A stretch of 64,000 nt of DNA from Isoetes taiwanensis (Eukaryota; Streptophyta; Lycopodiopsida; Isoetales; Isoetaceae): the NCBI GenBank assembly GCA_021234155.1, contig JAJEKV010000485.1:62001-126000 (forward strand). Direction: 5' to 3'. Positions 22,296 to 35,700 of this stretch are shown piece by piece. The notes under the pieces were generated by a model, which saw only the letters and a list, made by a program, of their open reading frames with translations, was not told where the DNA came from and searched no databases. Made by a program: the position numbers and the translations under genes. How positions within the stretch are numbered: position 1 is the first letter of the stretch; every line of letters begins with the position of its first letter.

Positions 22296-23914
22296 TTGGG
22301 AGTCATGGCTACGAAGATGGGTCGCCTCGGGAAACCCAAGGCGAGGGCCCGGGCCAGACAAACGGGTCCCCGATCAGCCATCATGGATGTGGGAGAGTCA
22401 TCCTCCATGAAGAAGGAGGCTCTGCTAAGGCTAAGGCCCTCACGAGGCCACCCCCTACGGAAGGGATTAATTGCTCGACCACATAGGAACTCCCTAAGCA
22501 GAGAATTGGAGCCACGCCAAAGCCGGGAATGGAGGCTACAAAGGTTTCGGGATTGAGGCTAACAGCGTTCACCGGGCTCGGGCATGGCGTTGGAGATGGA
22601 GTCCCTGCGATCCCATGTGCTCAAAAGGCAAACGGGGTCGGAAGAACCGCATCACGTGCTTGGAGACCCGCGAGACGCCGTGATGTGGAAGATGGCCTTG
22701 GCCTTGCACACTTCGAAGGCAAAGAGGCCGTGCAGAGGTCGCCGACATGCGGCCCGCCAGACTCGGCGGTTCATCACTCGACACCATGACACAGAGAGGG
22801 AGCGCAATGCAGAGACCATGGTCACGCCTGCCTCCCTGGGCCGAGGTAGAGGCACCACCACCATGGCACGGGAGCATGTGAAGCCGCTTTTGCGCATGCC
22901 TGCATTACGCTTTCGTGATCTTCGAGTAAGATCTAAATAAAGCTCCGCCTACCGACGCAGGTGCCGGGCTCGAAAGCACGCCTTCGCCTACTCGTGAGCC
23001 CGGAGCTCCGTGGGTTGGCAACCATCCACGACAGAGCTGTGGTCTCCCTACCGAGGTTCATAGTCACCGCAGTTAGTGCGTGAGATGGCTAAGCAAAGAA
23101 GCAGTTTCCAGAAGAGCCGCCCTCCCGACTTCACAGGTCGAACGCCGACCGCTATCCCGCCACAGCCTCCACACCGGCAGCCCACGCCAAGACCGCCGCC
23201 TGGGCCTACCCACTCCACGCCATCCCGCCCACACTGGGCCATCCACGCCATCCCAGCCCACCACCACCACCCCCCAAAGATTGTGACCCTACCGCCCCAC
23301 CTTTGACGCAAGCAGTCGCTAACTCCGTGAGCTGCCAGCGAGAGGCCACAACGGGTAGTTCGAGGCATGCCGTAACAAAGGTGGGGGAGAGTTCGGCCCC
23401 ACCACATCCCAACACACATTCTCGACGGATGACATTCCCGGCCGCCTTCACATTTCGAAAGCAGCAAAGATGGGGCTCACCGGGCCGCGGACCGCATTGT
23501 CATATTCACGGCTATGGATGCAATAAAAGCGTTGATGCCATATTGCGCCAGGCCGATGTTGAAGGGGACATCCCTCGTGACGCGGACCGACTCACACCGC
23601 GCAGCGTGAGGCACGCTGGTATTGAGCTTGTCGGGGTCGAGGCATTCGCCAACATCGGGGGTGCCGCAGATTGGTTCGAGGCAAGATGCACATTTTTCCG
23701 ACAAATCACGCATCGCCGCACTCGCAGCCCCAACCACGCCTGCACGCTGCCCCCGCTTCGCTTCTACTACCACGCCCTCCTCGCCCTACTCGCTTCCTCG
23801 CCCACGCCCACGCTCTCAGCCCACATGCCGCCCGGCTTCCATCTACTTCTCCTCAGCCTTCGCCTCCCGCCCTCCCCTCTTCTGGGTGATACCATCCCCG
23901 GGCGGACGAAATAG
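22296..23914 (+). pseudogene. LINE ORF1-region remnant, GC-rich and proline/arginine-rich
   Basis: Several overlapping frames are open because of high GC content. Basic stretches (GRLGKPKARARARQ) and proline/histidine-rich stretches (around 23,150-23,280 and 23,750-23,890) are seen. No zinc knuckle, RRM or clear coiled coil could be confirmed. The assignment rests only on its position upstream of the endonuclease. It could equally be an expanded 5' UTR. Confidence 0.3.
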
Positions 23915-26900
23915 GAATTGTGCCTCCCGTGGTCTCATGGAATTGTCGTAGGCTTCCTTTGGCGGGGAAAGCCCTCAACTCCGGCGGGTACCGGTATGGA
24001 TCTCATCTTCCTCATGGAGACATGGGAGCATGTCGGGTAACAAAGCTACCGACGGATTTTGCCGTGTTACCAACATTTCTCGGCCTTCAACCCTGCAGAC
24101 AGACAATGGGTCATGGGGAGTGGTTTGCTACTAACGGACAACCTTGGCACATTCGTTACCCTCCGTACACGCATTGACACAACCGTATTTCGGTTCGCGG
24201 TGCATAATACCAGCTGGCAACCCTCTTTTTCTCGTCACTCGCTATTTCCCACGCAGACAAAGACCTTCTATCGCAGCCACCCCGATGATGGGATGGACCC
24301 AGATGTCGATCTATATGATGACATACGCAAAGATCGCCAGCTTGGGTAGGGTCGTCCTTCTTGGAGATTTCAATGCACTGGACAGGAGTAGAGCAGCCCA
24401 TGACTTGACCCCTCGGCCGACGATGTCCCGCAGCCTACGCAGAAGTAGCCCCGCCACGCTGGTGGATGACGCCGTGTCACTGGGCTTTGGCGCATTGCTT
24501 GCCCCGCTATGTGGCATTTTTGACTTGATAATTTGCAATGGCCTTTCACAAAGGTCTGATTCTCGCAAGTGCACATGCGCATGTGACAACGGGGAGGGTC
24601 TAGTGTGGTGGACTATGTGCTTGTAGTTGCGCTAAGATATGCATCTCATCGGGCCGCTTCCGGGTGGGCACAGACATACTGGGATGAGGAGGTCGACCGA
24701 TCACCTCCCACTTTATTTGACCTGTTTGGCAAGCCAGAACCCCCACTATGCCAGCCCCCTCGCCGCCCTCGGGCTTGAGACTCGACATGAGCAGGCAGAG
24801 GACTACGCCGGAGATGCTCATGGACGCCTCCCGCACCCCTCGCAGACCTCCACACTAGAGCAGCAGATGCACTGCACCGACTTCGCTACACGGGATGCAA
24901 TGGACAGTGCTTTGGCGCATCCCCCCCCGCCGCCGTGGTCAAGAACATTCCTGCAGAATCGATGGTTTGATGCGATCGTAAAGAACGCAAGCTGCAGCCC
25001 GGCCACATTCTCGATCCAAAACCCGCCAGGTGCCACCACACAGCACCGCGCCCATCCGAAGGGACACAAAGGCGCAGTACCTTGCCAAGCATCAGGGGAG
25101 ATGTTCGGCCCGGCCGACACTCATCCTCTAACCTTTTACAGAAAGTGCTTCAAGGGCCAGCCCCTGCTTACGTGGGGACATCACACCCGGCAAAGGGGGA
25201 ATAGCATTTTGCAAAGCAGCCTCTATGACCCGGCCAGGACGCCAGTATCCATACCCCCACAGATGGCTCCCCCATTGGTTCTCGTGGACGCAGGATGTTG
25301 AGGAGGGCCTCGCAGAACGGGCTAGCTAATGGGAAGGCAAAACCCTCGATGGTATGTGCCGAAGTTACTCAAGTGGGCAGGTGGCCGCTTTGTGCCTGGC
25401 CCTCACTACCCTATTCAACGTAGCATTGCAGAGGGTTTCCGACAATGGACCACGCGTGGTTGTTCCCATTCACAAGGCTGGGCGACCCACACCGTCCGCC
25501 ACCACCGGACGCATCATGGTCGGGCTCAAGATTTGCCAAACCGCTATCGGCATTCTCAGCAAGCAGCTTGACCTCACCGGGTAGGAGGTACGGATGTGCG
25601 AGCCCCACACACAGTGGTTGACCTCGGGCCCACTCAACGATTGACCATATCTTTACGCCAAGGCATCGATTGAAGACAACCGGAATCATCTACCGGACTT
25701 GTATTGTTGCTTTGTGGACTTCGCGAAAGGCTTTTGATACGGCCCCCTGAAAAGTGTGGGCTAGGATCAAGGCCAATCGGGCTCCCGGGCCGCCTGCGTA
25801 ATGCCATATACAAGTTGTATGAGAGTTGTTTGGTGTGATGCGTACCCGACGGGCCAAGCATTCACCAAGTAGTATCGGTCCCAATAGGTTGCCCCCTCTC
25901 GCCAACACTTTTGGCCTCTACATTGATCGCTTAGAGCCCCTCGGCTTATCGAAAGCATGGGGATGGCATACGCTTTTGCACTGTGTCATCCGCCACCATC
26001 TATGCGACGATGTTATTCGCCGCCCACACCCCGGTTATGCGCCTCACCCGATGCCCTAGACACATTTTGTCGCTACGACATATGCGCCTAACTGCCAAGA
26101 CCGTGGTGGTTCTCATATCCTCTTCACGCCACCCCATGCCTCCCGTGACTCACATATCGGGGACACTTGCGGACGCCACGCCCACCTACAAGTACCTAGG
26201 GTGGAGTTCCCTCCTCGCCTCATTGAGGCGCCTATCCGCTGCGGGTGACAAGCAGGCCGAAAGCGCTTTTATGCCATGCGTAATCAACAAATACCAGTGC
26301 AGCTATATGATTGGGGCCATCGGGCCACATCCGCTCGCTAACCGGTCGAAATCGGCCCTTCAGACGGGTCGGAAGTTTGGGGTCCTTGCCGCCTCTTTGG
26401 CGCACTGAATGACTTGGAGCAGGTGCAGAAGGCATTTTGGCACGCACTTGGGGTGAAACCTTCACCCTCTATCGATTCGGGCCGCAGAAACGATTCTTGC
26501 CGCTTCGGCCGGCCCTTCTTTGATAGACACATCGCCTATTTTCGTAAAGTGGTTACTATGGGTGATGCTCTCTCCCCGCGACGGGCTTACATCGCGGCCA
26601 TGAGTCCAAGAAGCCGCTTAGGGCCCGTTGGAGGGGTAAGAGAGATCGTTGGTTCGCCAGATGGAACGCAAGTGTGAGCACGATGCGCATAACCAAGCGC
26701 AAATGTGATCGTGATGTACCGCTGGAGTACCTAGATGCTTGTTTCTTTGGCAAGCTGGGGACCCCATTGCTCAGAGAGCAGTCAAAATGGCCCATTACAA
26801 GGAGCACATCAACCCCGGTTAGCCCCGTGGCCCACACTCTACCGCTGCTCCTACCGCCGAAAAAGCCGCCAGATCATTGCCTCCATTCAAGACAGTGCCC

Positions 26901-27190
26901 ACCATCTTCGTGATCGAGACGGGCGTGTGGGATTGGGAGCCCCGCCAGACAAAGCTCGCCAAGGCGGCCAAACGGGTGCCATTGAGGATGAGTCTCACAC
27001 TTTCCAGAAGTTGCCCCTGTTCACCGATCCCGCCGACACGCCCCTTAGTACGGCCGGACGTGCCCTTGCATTTGCCGATGAACACACCGGCCAAGACGCG
27101 TCCCCGGGTCATACATCCAGAGGTACCGACCCGCGAGGTCACATTTGCCCCTCACTGGTTGTCCACGACTAGGCACTACACGGGTGGTGC
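23915..27190 (+). pseudogene. LINE ORF2 remnant: APE-type endonuclease plus reverse transcriptase
   Basis: Endonuclease motifs appear in order: VSWNCRRLP (23,930), MDLIFLMETWEHVG in a second frame (about 23,996), VLLGDFNALDRSR (about 24,355) and STDHLPLYLTCL (about 24,690, the SDHxP site). RT motifs follow: VVVPIHKAG and GRIMVGLKI (about 25,460-25,540), DNRNHLPDLYCCFVDFAK (about 25,670-25,735), a damaged YADD region (LCDDVI, about 26,005) and TPTYKYLGW (about 26,185). Together these give the canonical EN-RT order of non-LTR elements. The FVDF and YKYLG motifs, compared with the LINE at 12-19.6 kb, suggest a related but distinct family. Stops and frameshifts are frequent, so it is inactive. 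Confidence 0.75.
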
Positions 27191-27381
27191 ATGACCAGAT
27201 ATATTGGGATGTTTCGTGATTTTATATGATTAGCATAGCTTTTGTCACAGGCCGATTGTTGCCACGGTTTTTCCTCTAAACCTTTCGTGGCGGGGTTTTA
27301 ATCCCCGGCAAGAACTCACTTTTGTGCTTTTTTTTATATTGGGTCCCATAGACCGATTGGTCTCTCGTGGACGATAAAATA

Positions 27382-27404
27382 CCTTCCTTCCTTCCTTCCT
27401 TCCT
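27382..27404. repeat. (TTCC)n microsatellite tail of the second LINE
   Basis: About five to six units of CTTC/TTCC follow gataaaatac at the end of the LINE-like sequence, where a poly(A) tail would normally be. Confidence 0.8.
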
Positions 27405-29335
27405 ACAAATTTTATTCTGAAGCAAGGATGCAGCGATGTCGTTTTGAAGCAGAAAATGCAACCTAAAGGATAGTTGACATCATATAAAGGAGGAACGTTT
27501 TTGTATGCAAGCTGGGGCTTGGAGTTGGGCAAAGAAGATCCAGAGCTGAATGAATTTGTCCTATTTATGTGAAGATCCATGGCTGAAGGAATTCGTAAAT
27601 GATAGGAAAGGGCTTTTTTGCTCTTTTATTATAGTTGAAGGAATTTGTAAATTATAGGCTAAGAGGCTGGACGTTTTTTTCCCATAGCCATATAAGGAAA
27701 GAATATTGAAATTTTTAGTTTTGGTGTATTATGGAAGATCTTGTTATTTGGGTTGGAAAAAAACATGTCTGGCAAAGATATTAGTCAAAGTATAAGTTTT
27801 GCATTAAAAATTAGCGCCATATATAGGCCGACATCCACAAAATAGGCCGACATCCACAAAATAGGATTCGGGTTGCAATAATAAATCGACTCCCAAGAAA
27901 TGGCAAAGGCCACCCAACTTTTTGATAAAATTGTGATCAAGGCATGGAGTTGGAAAAATCAGACATAGGTTTTTTGTGTGCCCTAAAAAAGCGCAAGCAC
28001 CCTAATATATAGTGTAGATAATGCCCTAGCCCCGCCTCAATTTTTTTTGTAATCGGCATTACGCTTTGTAAAGGCTTGGCAAAGATCGCCAAACTCGGGC
28101 CCACTCATGGCTCCGCCACTCGTGGCCCTCGCCTCGCTTAGCTGGAGCCGCTGTGCCTTTACAAGGTGTAATGGCCCCTCGTGGATGGGAATTATAGGAC
28201 GAATAACCGCTTGTTAAAATTGTCTCAAGAATATATTTCCACGAAGCGAGTGAATTTCTGCTGCTATGGCGAGAAACCATGGCAAACGAAAGGGAAAGAT
28301 AGTTTTGAGGCTATGGAGGAGAAGCTATGGGTAGACTAGAGGGTAAGATATTTATTATAAATGCTTCAGCTAACAAAACCCTCTTATTTGCTTGAAACTT
28401 TTTGCATTGAACCTGTAAATGGCAAAATTTTAGTTTATAAGACCAAAACGGCATAGAAGAAAATTATAACAAAGGATAAAAGACCAAGAGGCATACCATT
28501 GTTTAATGTTAGCTTGCCTCCAGATCAGAAATGGCTAAAGGCATTCATCCAAAGTTTCTTGTTCGGGTTTCAAAATATTTGATAAAGAAGGAGCAACCGG
28601 AGCATTCCCAGAGATGAATCCTTCTCGGTCGTAAAATTTTAAGAAGAAGAAAGCTCGCTCCTTCCGCCGTAATCAATAAAAATAAGGTAGCAATTCAATC
28701 CACCAGTTTAAAGCTTCAAAACATCCATCTCTTCTTTGATTTGCTGGAATAAAACTTAAAAAAAATCCATCTTTGCTCTCGTGGCCATTTACCAAATCCG
28801 CTGAAGCAATCTTTAGAAATTGCAAAGTCTAGTGCAAAAGCACAACAAAGAAATCTAGTTAGGCCACAAAGCACAACAAAACAAAGAAAGAAACACAAAG
28901 AAGCAAAGGGACTAAAACAAGAAAGAAACACGAAAGGACGGTTGTCCCACATTCACCGTCCTCCGCCCAATAGATGCATGACACGTGTCCCTTTTTCAAA
29001 CAACCAAAGTCGCCCAAGAATTTTACTCTCGTTGTTTTTTACGCCGACCTTCCGCCGCTTTTTACCCTCCTTTCTCGATTTTTACTTGACATTCCGCTGT
29101 TTTTGTCTCGATGCGGTGTACGCATGGCTACGCCGGAGTGGTCCAACCGCACCTTTACACGTAGCAGCTCGCTCGCCCGTCAGGCGCAGGCCTCCGCCCG
29201 CTGCCGGCCCGCTTCCCGGGTAAAACAGGCCAGAGGCCTTTCCTTTATCCAAGAAGCAAAGGGACTAGCACGCCGCTTCCAAGCAAATAGTGGAGAAATG
29301 TTTAGACCGATGGTTCTAAGTACTCTATTTGGGTT
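27405..29335. other. Intergenic DNA, no gene recognised
   Basis: AT-rich. A perfect 21-bp direct repeat (ataggccgacatccacaaa, twice) lies at about 27,823-27,865. Short frames at 28,059-28,280 and 28,942-29,223 have no family signature. Confidence 0.4.
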
Positions 29336-29755
29336 GGGCTCATGGAAACCCTTCCTATTTTCCATGGAAACCCTTCCAATTTTCCATGGAAAATAGAGTA
29401 GTTTCATGGAAACCTTCCGCTTTCATTAATAGGAATGGAAAATAGGAAGGGTTTCCATGGAAAAATAGGGAAGGAGTTTGATGGAAACCCTTCCCGATTT
29501 TAATGGAAAATTGGAAGGGTTTCCAATTTGAAAATCTAAGGGTTTCCTAAAATGGGTAGGGTTTTTTTTTTTTTTTTGCACGACGACGCCCAACACTGGG
29601 ACGCCGCCATTAATGGTGCACTTATGCACGCCATAAATATGCACGACAATCAAGAATTTAAATTTTATTTAATGGAAACCCTTCCTATTTTCCATACCCA
29701 TGGGAAAAATAGGAAGGGTTTCACAAATGGGGAAAATAGGAAGGGTTTCATGTTT
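29336..29755. repeat. Left cluster of ATGGAAACCCTTCC motifs
   Basis: At least nine copies or near-copies occur, at about 29,341, 29,364, 29,405, 29,445, 29,480, 29,512, 29,670, 29,712 and 29,740. They are in both orientations, usually extended by tattttcc or its complement, which creates several small inverted repeats. Confidence 0.85.
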
Positions 29756-30689
29756 CTTCAAAAAATTTTTAGGGCTCTTTCTTGCGCTTTGTTTCCTCCG
29801 CCATTGCATCTCAAAATTTTTAAGGGCGCTTTTTGCACTCTTCCTCCTCCATTGCATCTCCTTATGGATCCGGAGCTTGACGATTTGAAGAATGCGAGGA
29901 GGATGCTTCTACCGATTCATCACTATATGATTCGGATTTTAAAACTGAAGTGATTTTGCTTTTGAAAATATTGACAATGCCGCAAGTTTTGAGGATTTAC
30001 AAGATGAAGACAATGCAAGACCAAATGTGGAGTATGATCCCTTGGAAGAGGAACGCTATATTCAACGGTTTCCTCCTATTCCTCGTTATCGCCACGAGAG
30101 GGCTACATTTTTAACTAAGCTTCATATTATTTGATGGTGCATTGTGTCGAAAATTCCCTCCATCCCTCCTCGCTCAAGATGTCCTTCAAGCAGATCCTAA
30201 TTTTCCTCAAGGGGTATGTTCGCCAAACACAAAAGCCACTTAGATACACAAATCATAACGAGGTGGTCGAGCTTCTGTGAGAAGTTGCAAGTCCATATGT
30301 AATCTCGCCTTTCTCCCCAAGGCTTGACCTTTGGCAATGGCTCTACATCCCACCATCATGGATGTGGAAGCAAATCATTTTCAGAGCTCATGTCGAAGGT
30401 GGTCTACGCCACTTGCCTATATGTCCCACCCTAGATAACATCAAGAAGGTATGGCGATTGGAGCCAAGTTTCATGGCATTCCGTAAGATTATGTGAGGCA
30501 ATGCATAGAAGTATGTGGGTGCAGCCTCCCGTCCGGACGGCCTACGAGGAGACAAGAGTTATTCAATTATGAGGAGATAGTGCCATATCACCCTTGGAAA
30601 GTCGAGTGGAGCAGCCATAAATAGATCATGTGGTCAGTTGATTCGACGCCATACTAGGGATTGATGAATGATATGATATGTGTTGATTA

Positions 30690-32740
30690 CATTTGTCATC
30701 GAGGGGGAGTGCACGGCGGCGTGGTCTCAGGTCGTGGAAGATGCATAAGAAGGAGTTTCAAGATAAGATGCGGGTTTCGCTCTTCGAGACGTTGATACCG
30801 AAAGCAACCGAAAGTACGTATAGTTTCGCCACAATACACATTCGTGTTGGGCATGATGGACACAACCCGTGGTCCGAGGATGACGAGTGGTCCTGCCCTT
30901 GCATCCCTCTCACAGGCAGAGGTGACTACCAACATGTCACCGGACACGAGAGATTTCCAAGCCGTGGTGGAGTAATATGTTGAGAGAGGAAAGGAGTTGT
31001 GTCGCACCACCACACCAAAGGAGAGAGCCACTTATCGCTCAAGGTGGCCCACGAGGACATATGGCACATTGGTTACCACTTACGATAAAAAAGGTATGTA
31101 CACTTATCGAATATGGAAAGAATGAAATAAGTTTTTATGTTTTTGGGTTACCACGCCTATTGTGTTGCGGTGAGCATTACTGGGCCGCATTGGGATGCAG
31201 GAGAGAGTGGGATGGATGCTTGGGTTAGATCAGAAAGGTCATATACCACCAACCCTATGCACCGACCATGATGACCCGACTAGGCGGCCTTTGGATTGTT
31301 GTCATCCAGACAAATGGATGGAACAAGCTATAAAGCAGTACCCAAATGGTGGTTGGACCATGGATTCCACGCTCGTAACTAACATGTATGGTTGTCCACT
31401 ATATGCCGCATATGTCCCTAATCTCAATGGTATCGGGTGTCTGCTTTTCTACATGATGTGCACCATTGTCCCCTGGGAGCACCATGAGAGATTGGCATTG
31501 GGAGTGGCCCCCGCGGCAGCCTTTACACCGCATGGGCGCTGCTCGACCTAGGGCTATTACGATAGATCTCGATAATGCAGAGCGAAAGCGTTAGATGATG
31601 TCATTATTCTTGAGGACCCGCATTGGGCTAGGGGAGACTGTGTGAACCCTTTATGGGAGTTATTATGTAATGCATATCATATCACAGAATGTATTGTCCG
31701 CAGACGATGTTCGATTCTTGGCGTGGTTGGTTCCATACTTAAACGGGCGTGGCTAAAGTATCTGGTTACCGAAGGTAATTCCTCCATTACGTAGTGATAT
31801 GGTATCACCTAAGTCGTTAATCGCTATCCCCTTGCGTGTTCCAGTCAACAAGAAAGAAAGACATCTACTCGCCTTTCTCTCATGATGACTTGCACTTAAA
31901 TGGGACTATCTCGACCATCTACACGAGCTTATGGAGAATTACAAGGATAATGAGAGTGTTATGAGGTAACCCATGTATGGTTGACCATGGGCCATCAAAA
32001 TACAACTCACTAAAAGTGATTGCATGTAGTTATCTCGCCACAACCGGATACTTTGAGGACATTGGGATGGCAAATGGCGTATATGCTAGGATAGCCTTCA
32101 CCGCATTGCGACACCACAAACTTGCTGTGAGGTGCAATGGCTAATTTTGAAGGTGCAGATTCTCGCAACGCAACGTGAATGTTCGTGATGTTCCACATGT
32201 TATCCACCTTGATTGGTTATCCAGAGGGAGGGGTTCCCATTGAGGCTCCATGTTGGAGTTGTCAAAGCAAAGCGCCAAGAACTTGGTATGCACTATTTTT
32301 TTTAAGCTCGCTTTGAATTCAACTAACTAGTATATTCTCCAATCGCCTCTATAGACGCCAAGCATGATTTGGAAGGCGCTACCTGTAGCAAGCGATTAGC
32401 GCAGCTTGAGCCTATGCAAGTTGCAAGAAGAGCAAGGAGATGCAATTGTCTTGACGGATCAAGAATCCATTGTGCTTCATGTCATTTCCGAAGTCACTCC
32501 CGAGACGCAGGTATATCGGGTGGAAATGTATGCCGATAACGCAGCTTGCCCAAGCCGCCTACTCTAGATGCAAACACCTTTTGGCAGCAGAGTTCTATCT
32601 TGCCAAGCATCATCCTCGCTTGTATAAGATCCTCCATCCGGCTGTTAGTGTGGATGAGGTTGTTGAACTTCACCATGGAATTGAAGCCCCAGAGGGCACA
32701 ATGGAGACGCCGGAAGAAGTCGCCTCATGCTTGTAAAGAA
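30690..32740 (+). pseudogene. Degenerate MULE-like DDE transposase
   Basis: The clearest segment (31,195-31,551) reads WTMDSTLVTNMYGCPLYAAY followed by NGIGCLLFYMMCT. This resembles the first-Asp motif of MULE/SWIM transposases (D-[SA]-T-x-x-T-N-x-Y-G-x-P-L). About 180 bp further on, ILKRAWLKYLVTEG resembles the WHxxRAWxKxL region. YLDHLHELMENY and a fragment with VPHVIHL (about 32,180, near where a SWIM zinc finger would be) follow. A basic/acidic C-terminal part (QATLQKWVEETTTQLDV) extends to about 32,850. Frames shift repeatedly and the catalytic C-terminal Glu was not located. The superfamily call is by motif resemblance only. Confidence 0.5.
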
Positions 32741-35700
32741 GAAGCAAGCGACTCTTCAAAAGTGGGTTGAAGAAACGACAACGCAGCTTGATGTAATCCG
32801 TGGCGTAGAAAGAAGAGCCGAGCAGATTATCCGTAACGACGCCGGATGTCGATTGTTTTGCCCGCAGATAGCCCCCGCACCCGGAAGTTCAAAGGGTCTT
32901 ATGCACAGTGGGCAGGCTGCCGCACGGCACCTCTCTATCCGCCTAGATCGCCCGCCCACTTCGACAAGAACCACCTCTCCACGGAGGTAGGCCAAGGGGT
33001 GGAACAAGCAGACGCTTGAAGTTTCCTGGGACTAAGAAAATTAGTCCGCAGATTTTATGTTGTACTCTACTATGCCGCATCATGACACTATGATATACTA
33101 ATTTGTGTTGCTTAACCCTTGTCCTTTTAAATATTGTTGCCGCCGTATACAAGCAAGAGACCAAAAGAAAAGAAGAAACTAACCCAAGTAAATGGTAAAT
33201 GTAAAAAGAAGAACAAACTCAAGTACTTGATAAATGTGACAAGTGTTGTGATACATATGAGTCATAAACCCTTGGCCTTGTTATGAGAAAGCCACAATGC
33301 ATACAATAACGTTAGAATAGCAGAGGAGAGGACTTGTCTCTCTCCTCGGATCCGCCAAGAAGGGTTAAACCAATTCCATCCGACCTATAAAAGAAAATCA
33401 TATGAGGTGGTTAGTATGAATACTTTCCAAGTCGTGGCAAAAAAAAGAAGAAAAATTCAAGGGTAGGAGGGAAGTACCGAGCAAAGATTAGACATGGCTC
33501 CATCAATGTAATCCTTGACGAAGAAACTATTTGCCAACAAGCGATGGTCGATGGTCAAAGGGGTGGCGGATCCACCACTTAAAGGGGTATGCCCTGATGC
33601 GGTAGAACGAGGGGTCCACAAACAACACATGGATCCATTAATCCTCGCCGACAACAAGTGTCTAATAGTCCCGCATGTATGCAAAGCATGTGTCGAGAAG
33701 AATCAAGCATTGCATACCACACAAAGACATGACGTGGAGACTTACATGATGTAGAACCTGGGAAAAGGGTCTCCCAACCAACCATGCATAGATAAGGCAT
33801 AGCATTCCAGAACTCACTCGCCACCAATAGAACCCTCGTGGACAAAGGCTCGACAAGATCTCATGAACACTGACCCGGATCCCCCGGCTGCCTCTCGCAC
33901 AACATGGTACAAAACCATGTGCCCGCCATCAGATGTATGCAAAGCGTGGCAATCTCCCTCAAAGCACAAAGACATCCGACTTACATGATGTAGACTCAAA
34001 AAGGTCGAGGCCTAAAGCCGTCTAGCCTCAACCGATAAAAGCCCCCGCCTCGCCCGCTTTTCCATCCTCTTCAAAGGGACAAAGACCTGCTGTGATAGAT
34101 GGCAAAGTCCCCGCGACGCTCGCACAATAATGCCATGACTCCCAACCGTCCCGCCAATGTCCATGCCTCATGACAAAGATCAGATAGAAATCCCCGGCGA
34201 CGATGGGGTATATAATGCGGATAAGCCCATGTCTCCCCATGTGATCCTCCACACTAATGGGGGTCCATCCGCCACTAGTATATATGGATAAGCCCATGTC
34301 GACCCCATGTGATCCTCTACATCCGGGACCACCGCCTACCCTCGACACCTCCACGCTTCTACCTTCAGCCGGCAGGTCAGCTTCTACCTCTACCGCCTTC
34401 TACCTGGTGGTCACGCGCTTTCTACTTCCCCGCCTCTCCTCTCGGCCTCTTACCTCTCGCCGCCCCCACCATCGCCGCTCTCGCGGTCCATCCTCAGACA
34501 TCTCTACGAAATGGGCGGGAGCTCAATCGGTGTCTCCGCAATTTATCCGACTGCAGGCTCGCGGAAAGCTCGTCCCAGAGACCTATAAATGGCTCAAGAG
34601 TGTCGAGCATGGTGGGCACTGGTACAAAGAGAAGGACCGCATGGTCCAATGAAGTGGAGCTCGTCAAGGTGATGGCTCATGGAAAGAAGCCCACGCTGTC
34701 GCTTAGAAACCGTATGCACTTCCTTCAACAATCGACCAACGCCGCCCAAGGAAAGCCATGTCCGAGGTACGTAACAAGGTAGTGCATCGGGTGACGGGCA
34801 TGGGAAAAGGAAGTGGGAGGAAGTGGAGGTACGGGGGAAAGGGGAGTAAGTCTCATGAAAAGGAGGTGAGGCAAGACACGTGATGTGGGTGCTAACAGAT
34901 GGTGGTGGCATCGGGGGGGGGGGGGTGGTCCACATGGTAGGAAGGGGATGGTCCACATGGCAACGTGAAGGGGGTGGTGGCACCTGATGCTACACTAGAA
35001 GAGTAGGGGCTGGAAAACAAGCGAGGAAAGAATGGTCGAGACTGAGATGGGAATGATGGTGACACATATGGGAGTGATGTGACAAGACCACACCGCATGG
35101 GGAGAGAACTAGGAGTATGGGAAAAAGAACGGGTGGTGGGAGAAAGAGGTGTAGCAGTCGAGTGGTCGATGCTAGTGCATCATGGATGGGCACCCTCCCC
35201 AGCCGAGGTCCACATCGCAAGATGTGGATGGCATGAGTGACGGCTAGAGGCAAAACAACCGCTAGATGAACCAGCAACCCTAACCGGGTCGTCAAGTCGG
35301 CAGAAACCCTAATCCATGCGCCGGCCACCCTACGACATCCTCCTTCCCTACCAACCCCGTGGTCACCTGCCCCATCCTCAATAGGGCTGCCTCTCCTCCT
35401 CAACAATACCTCCTCCACCCAACCTAACCGGTGGCCCGTCGAACCGACCTCTGCCCTCATCACGCAACCTAGTGAGCGCCGACTCTATCCGCCATCCAAC
35501 GTGGTCCTCCCCGTGGGTATCTCAGAGCTAACTCCTCCCGTGGAGAAGGACCCTCAATGAGCTCCCACTGGGCCACAACCCGCCCTGCGGAGTTCTGGGC
35601 CGAAGTGTGTCTCCCCGCGGACACTAGAAACTCGGGCTCGCACATCTATCCCGACCACGGCTCCTCCCTCCCTCTCCTCAAGGTCGGGCCATCCTCCTCG

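Larger units (their letters stand above)
22090..27404 (+). mobile_element. Second LINE, plus strand, with (TTCC)n tail, degenerate
   Basis: GC-rich sequence contrasts with the AT-rich surroundings. The order is an ORF1-like region, endonuclease (about 23,920-24,730), RT (about 25,400-26,220), a C-terminal region to about 27,190, a short 3' UTR, and a TTCC array at 27,382-27,404. The tail design parallels the LINE at 12.0-19.6 kb, but with a different repeat unit. No target-site duplication was identified, so the 5' end at about 22,090 is a compositional guess. Confidence 0.7.

Noticed and set aside
22584-23914. Several long overlapping ORFs on both strands (up to 203 codons)
   Set aside because: High GC content removes stop codons. 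The translations are Pro/Arg/His-rich without domains and fit the LINE ORF1/5' region better than separate genes.
27823-27870. Short direct repeats resembling a CRISPR array or satellite
   Set aside because: Only two 21-bp units with no spacers, and the context is eukaryotic.
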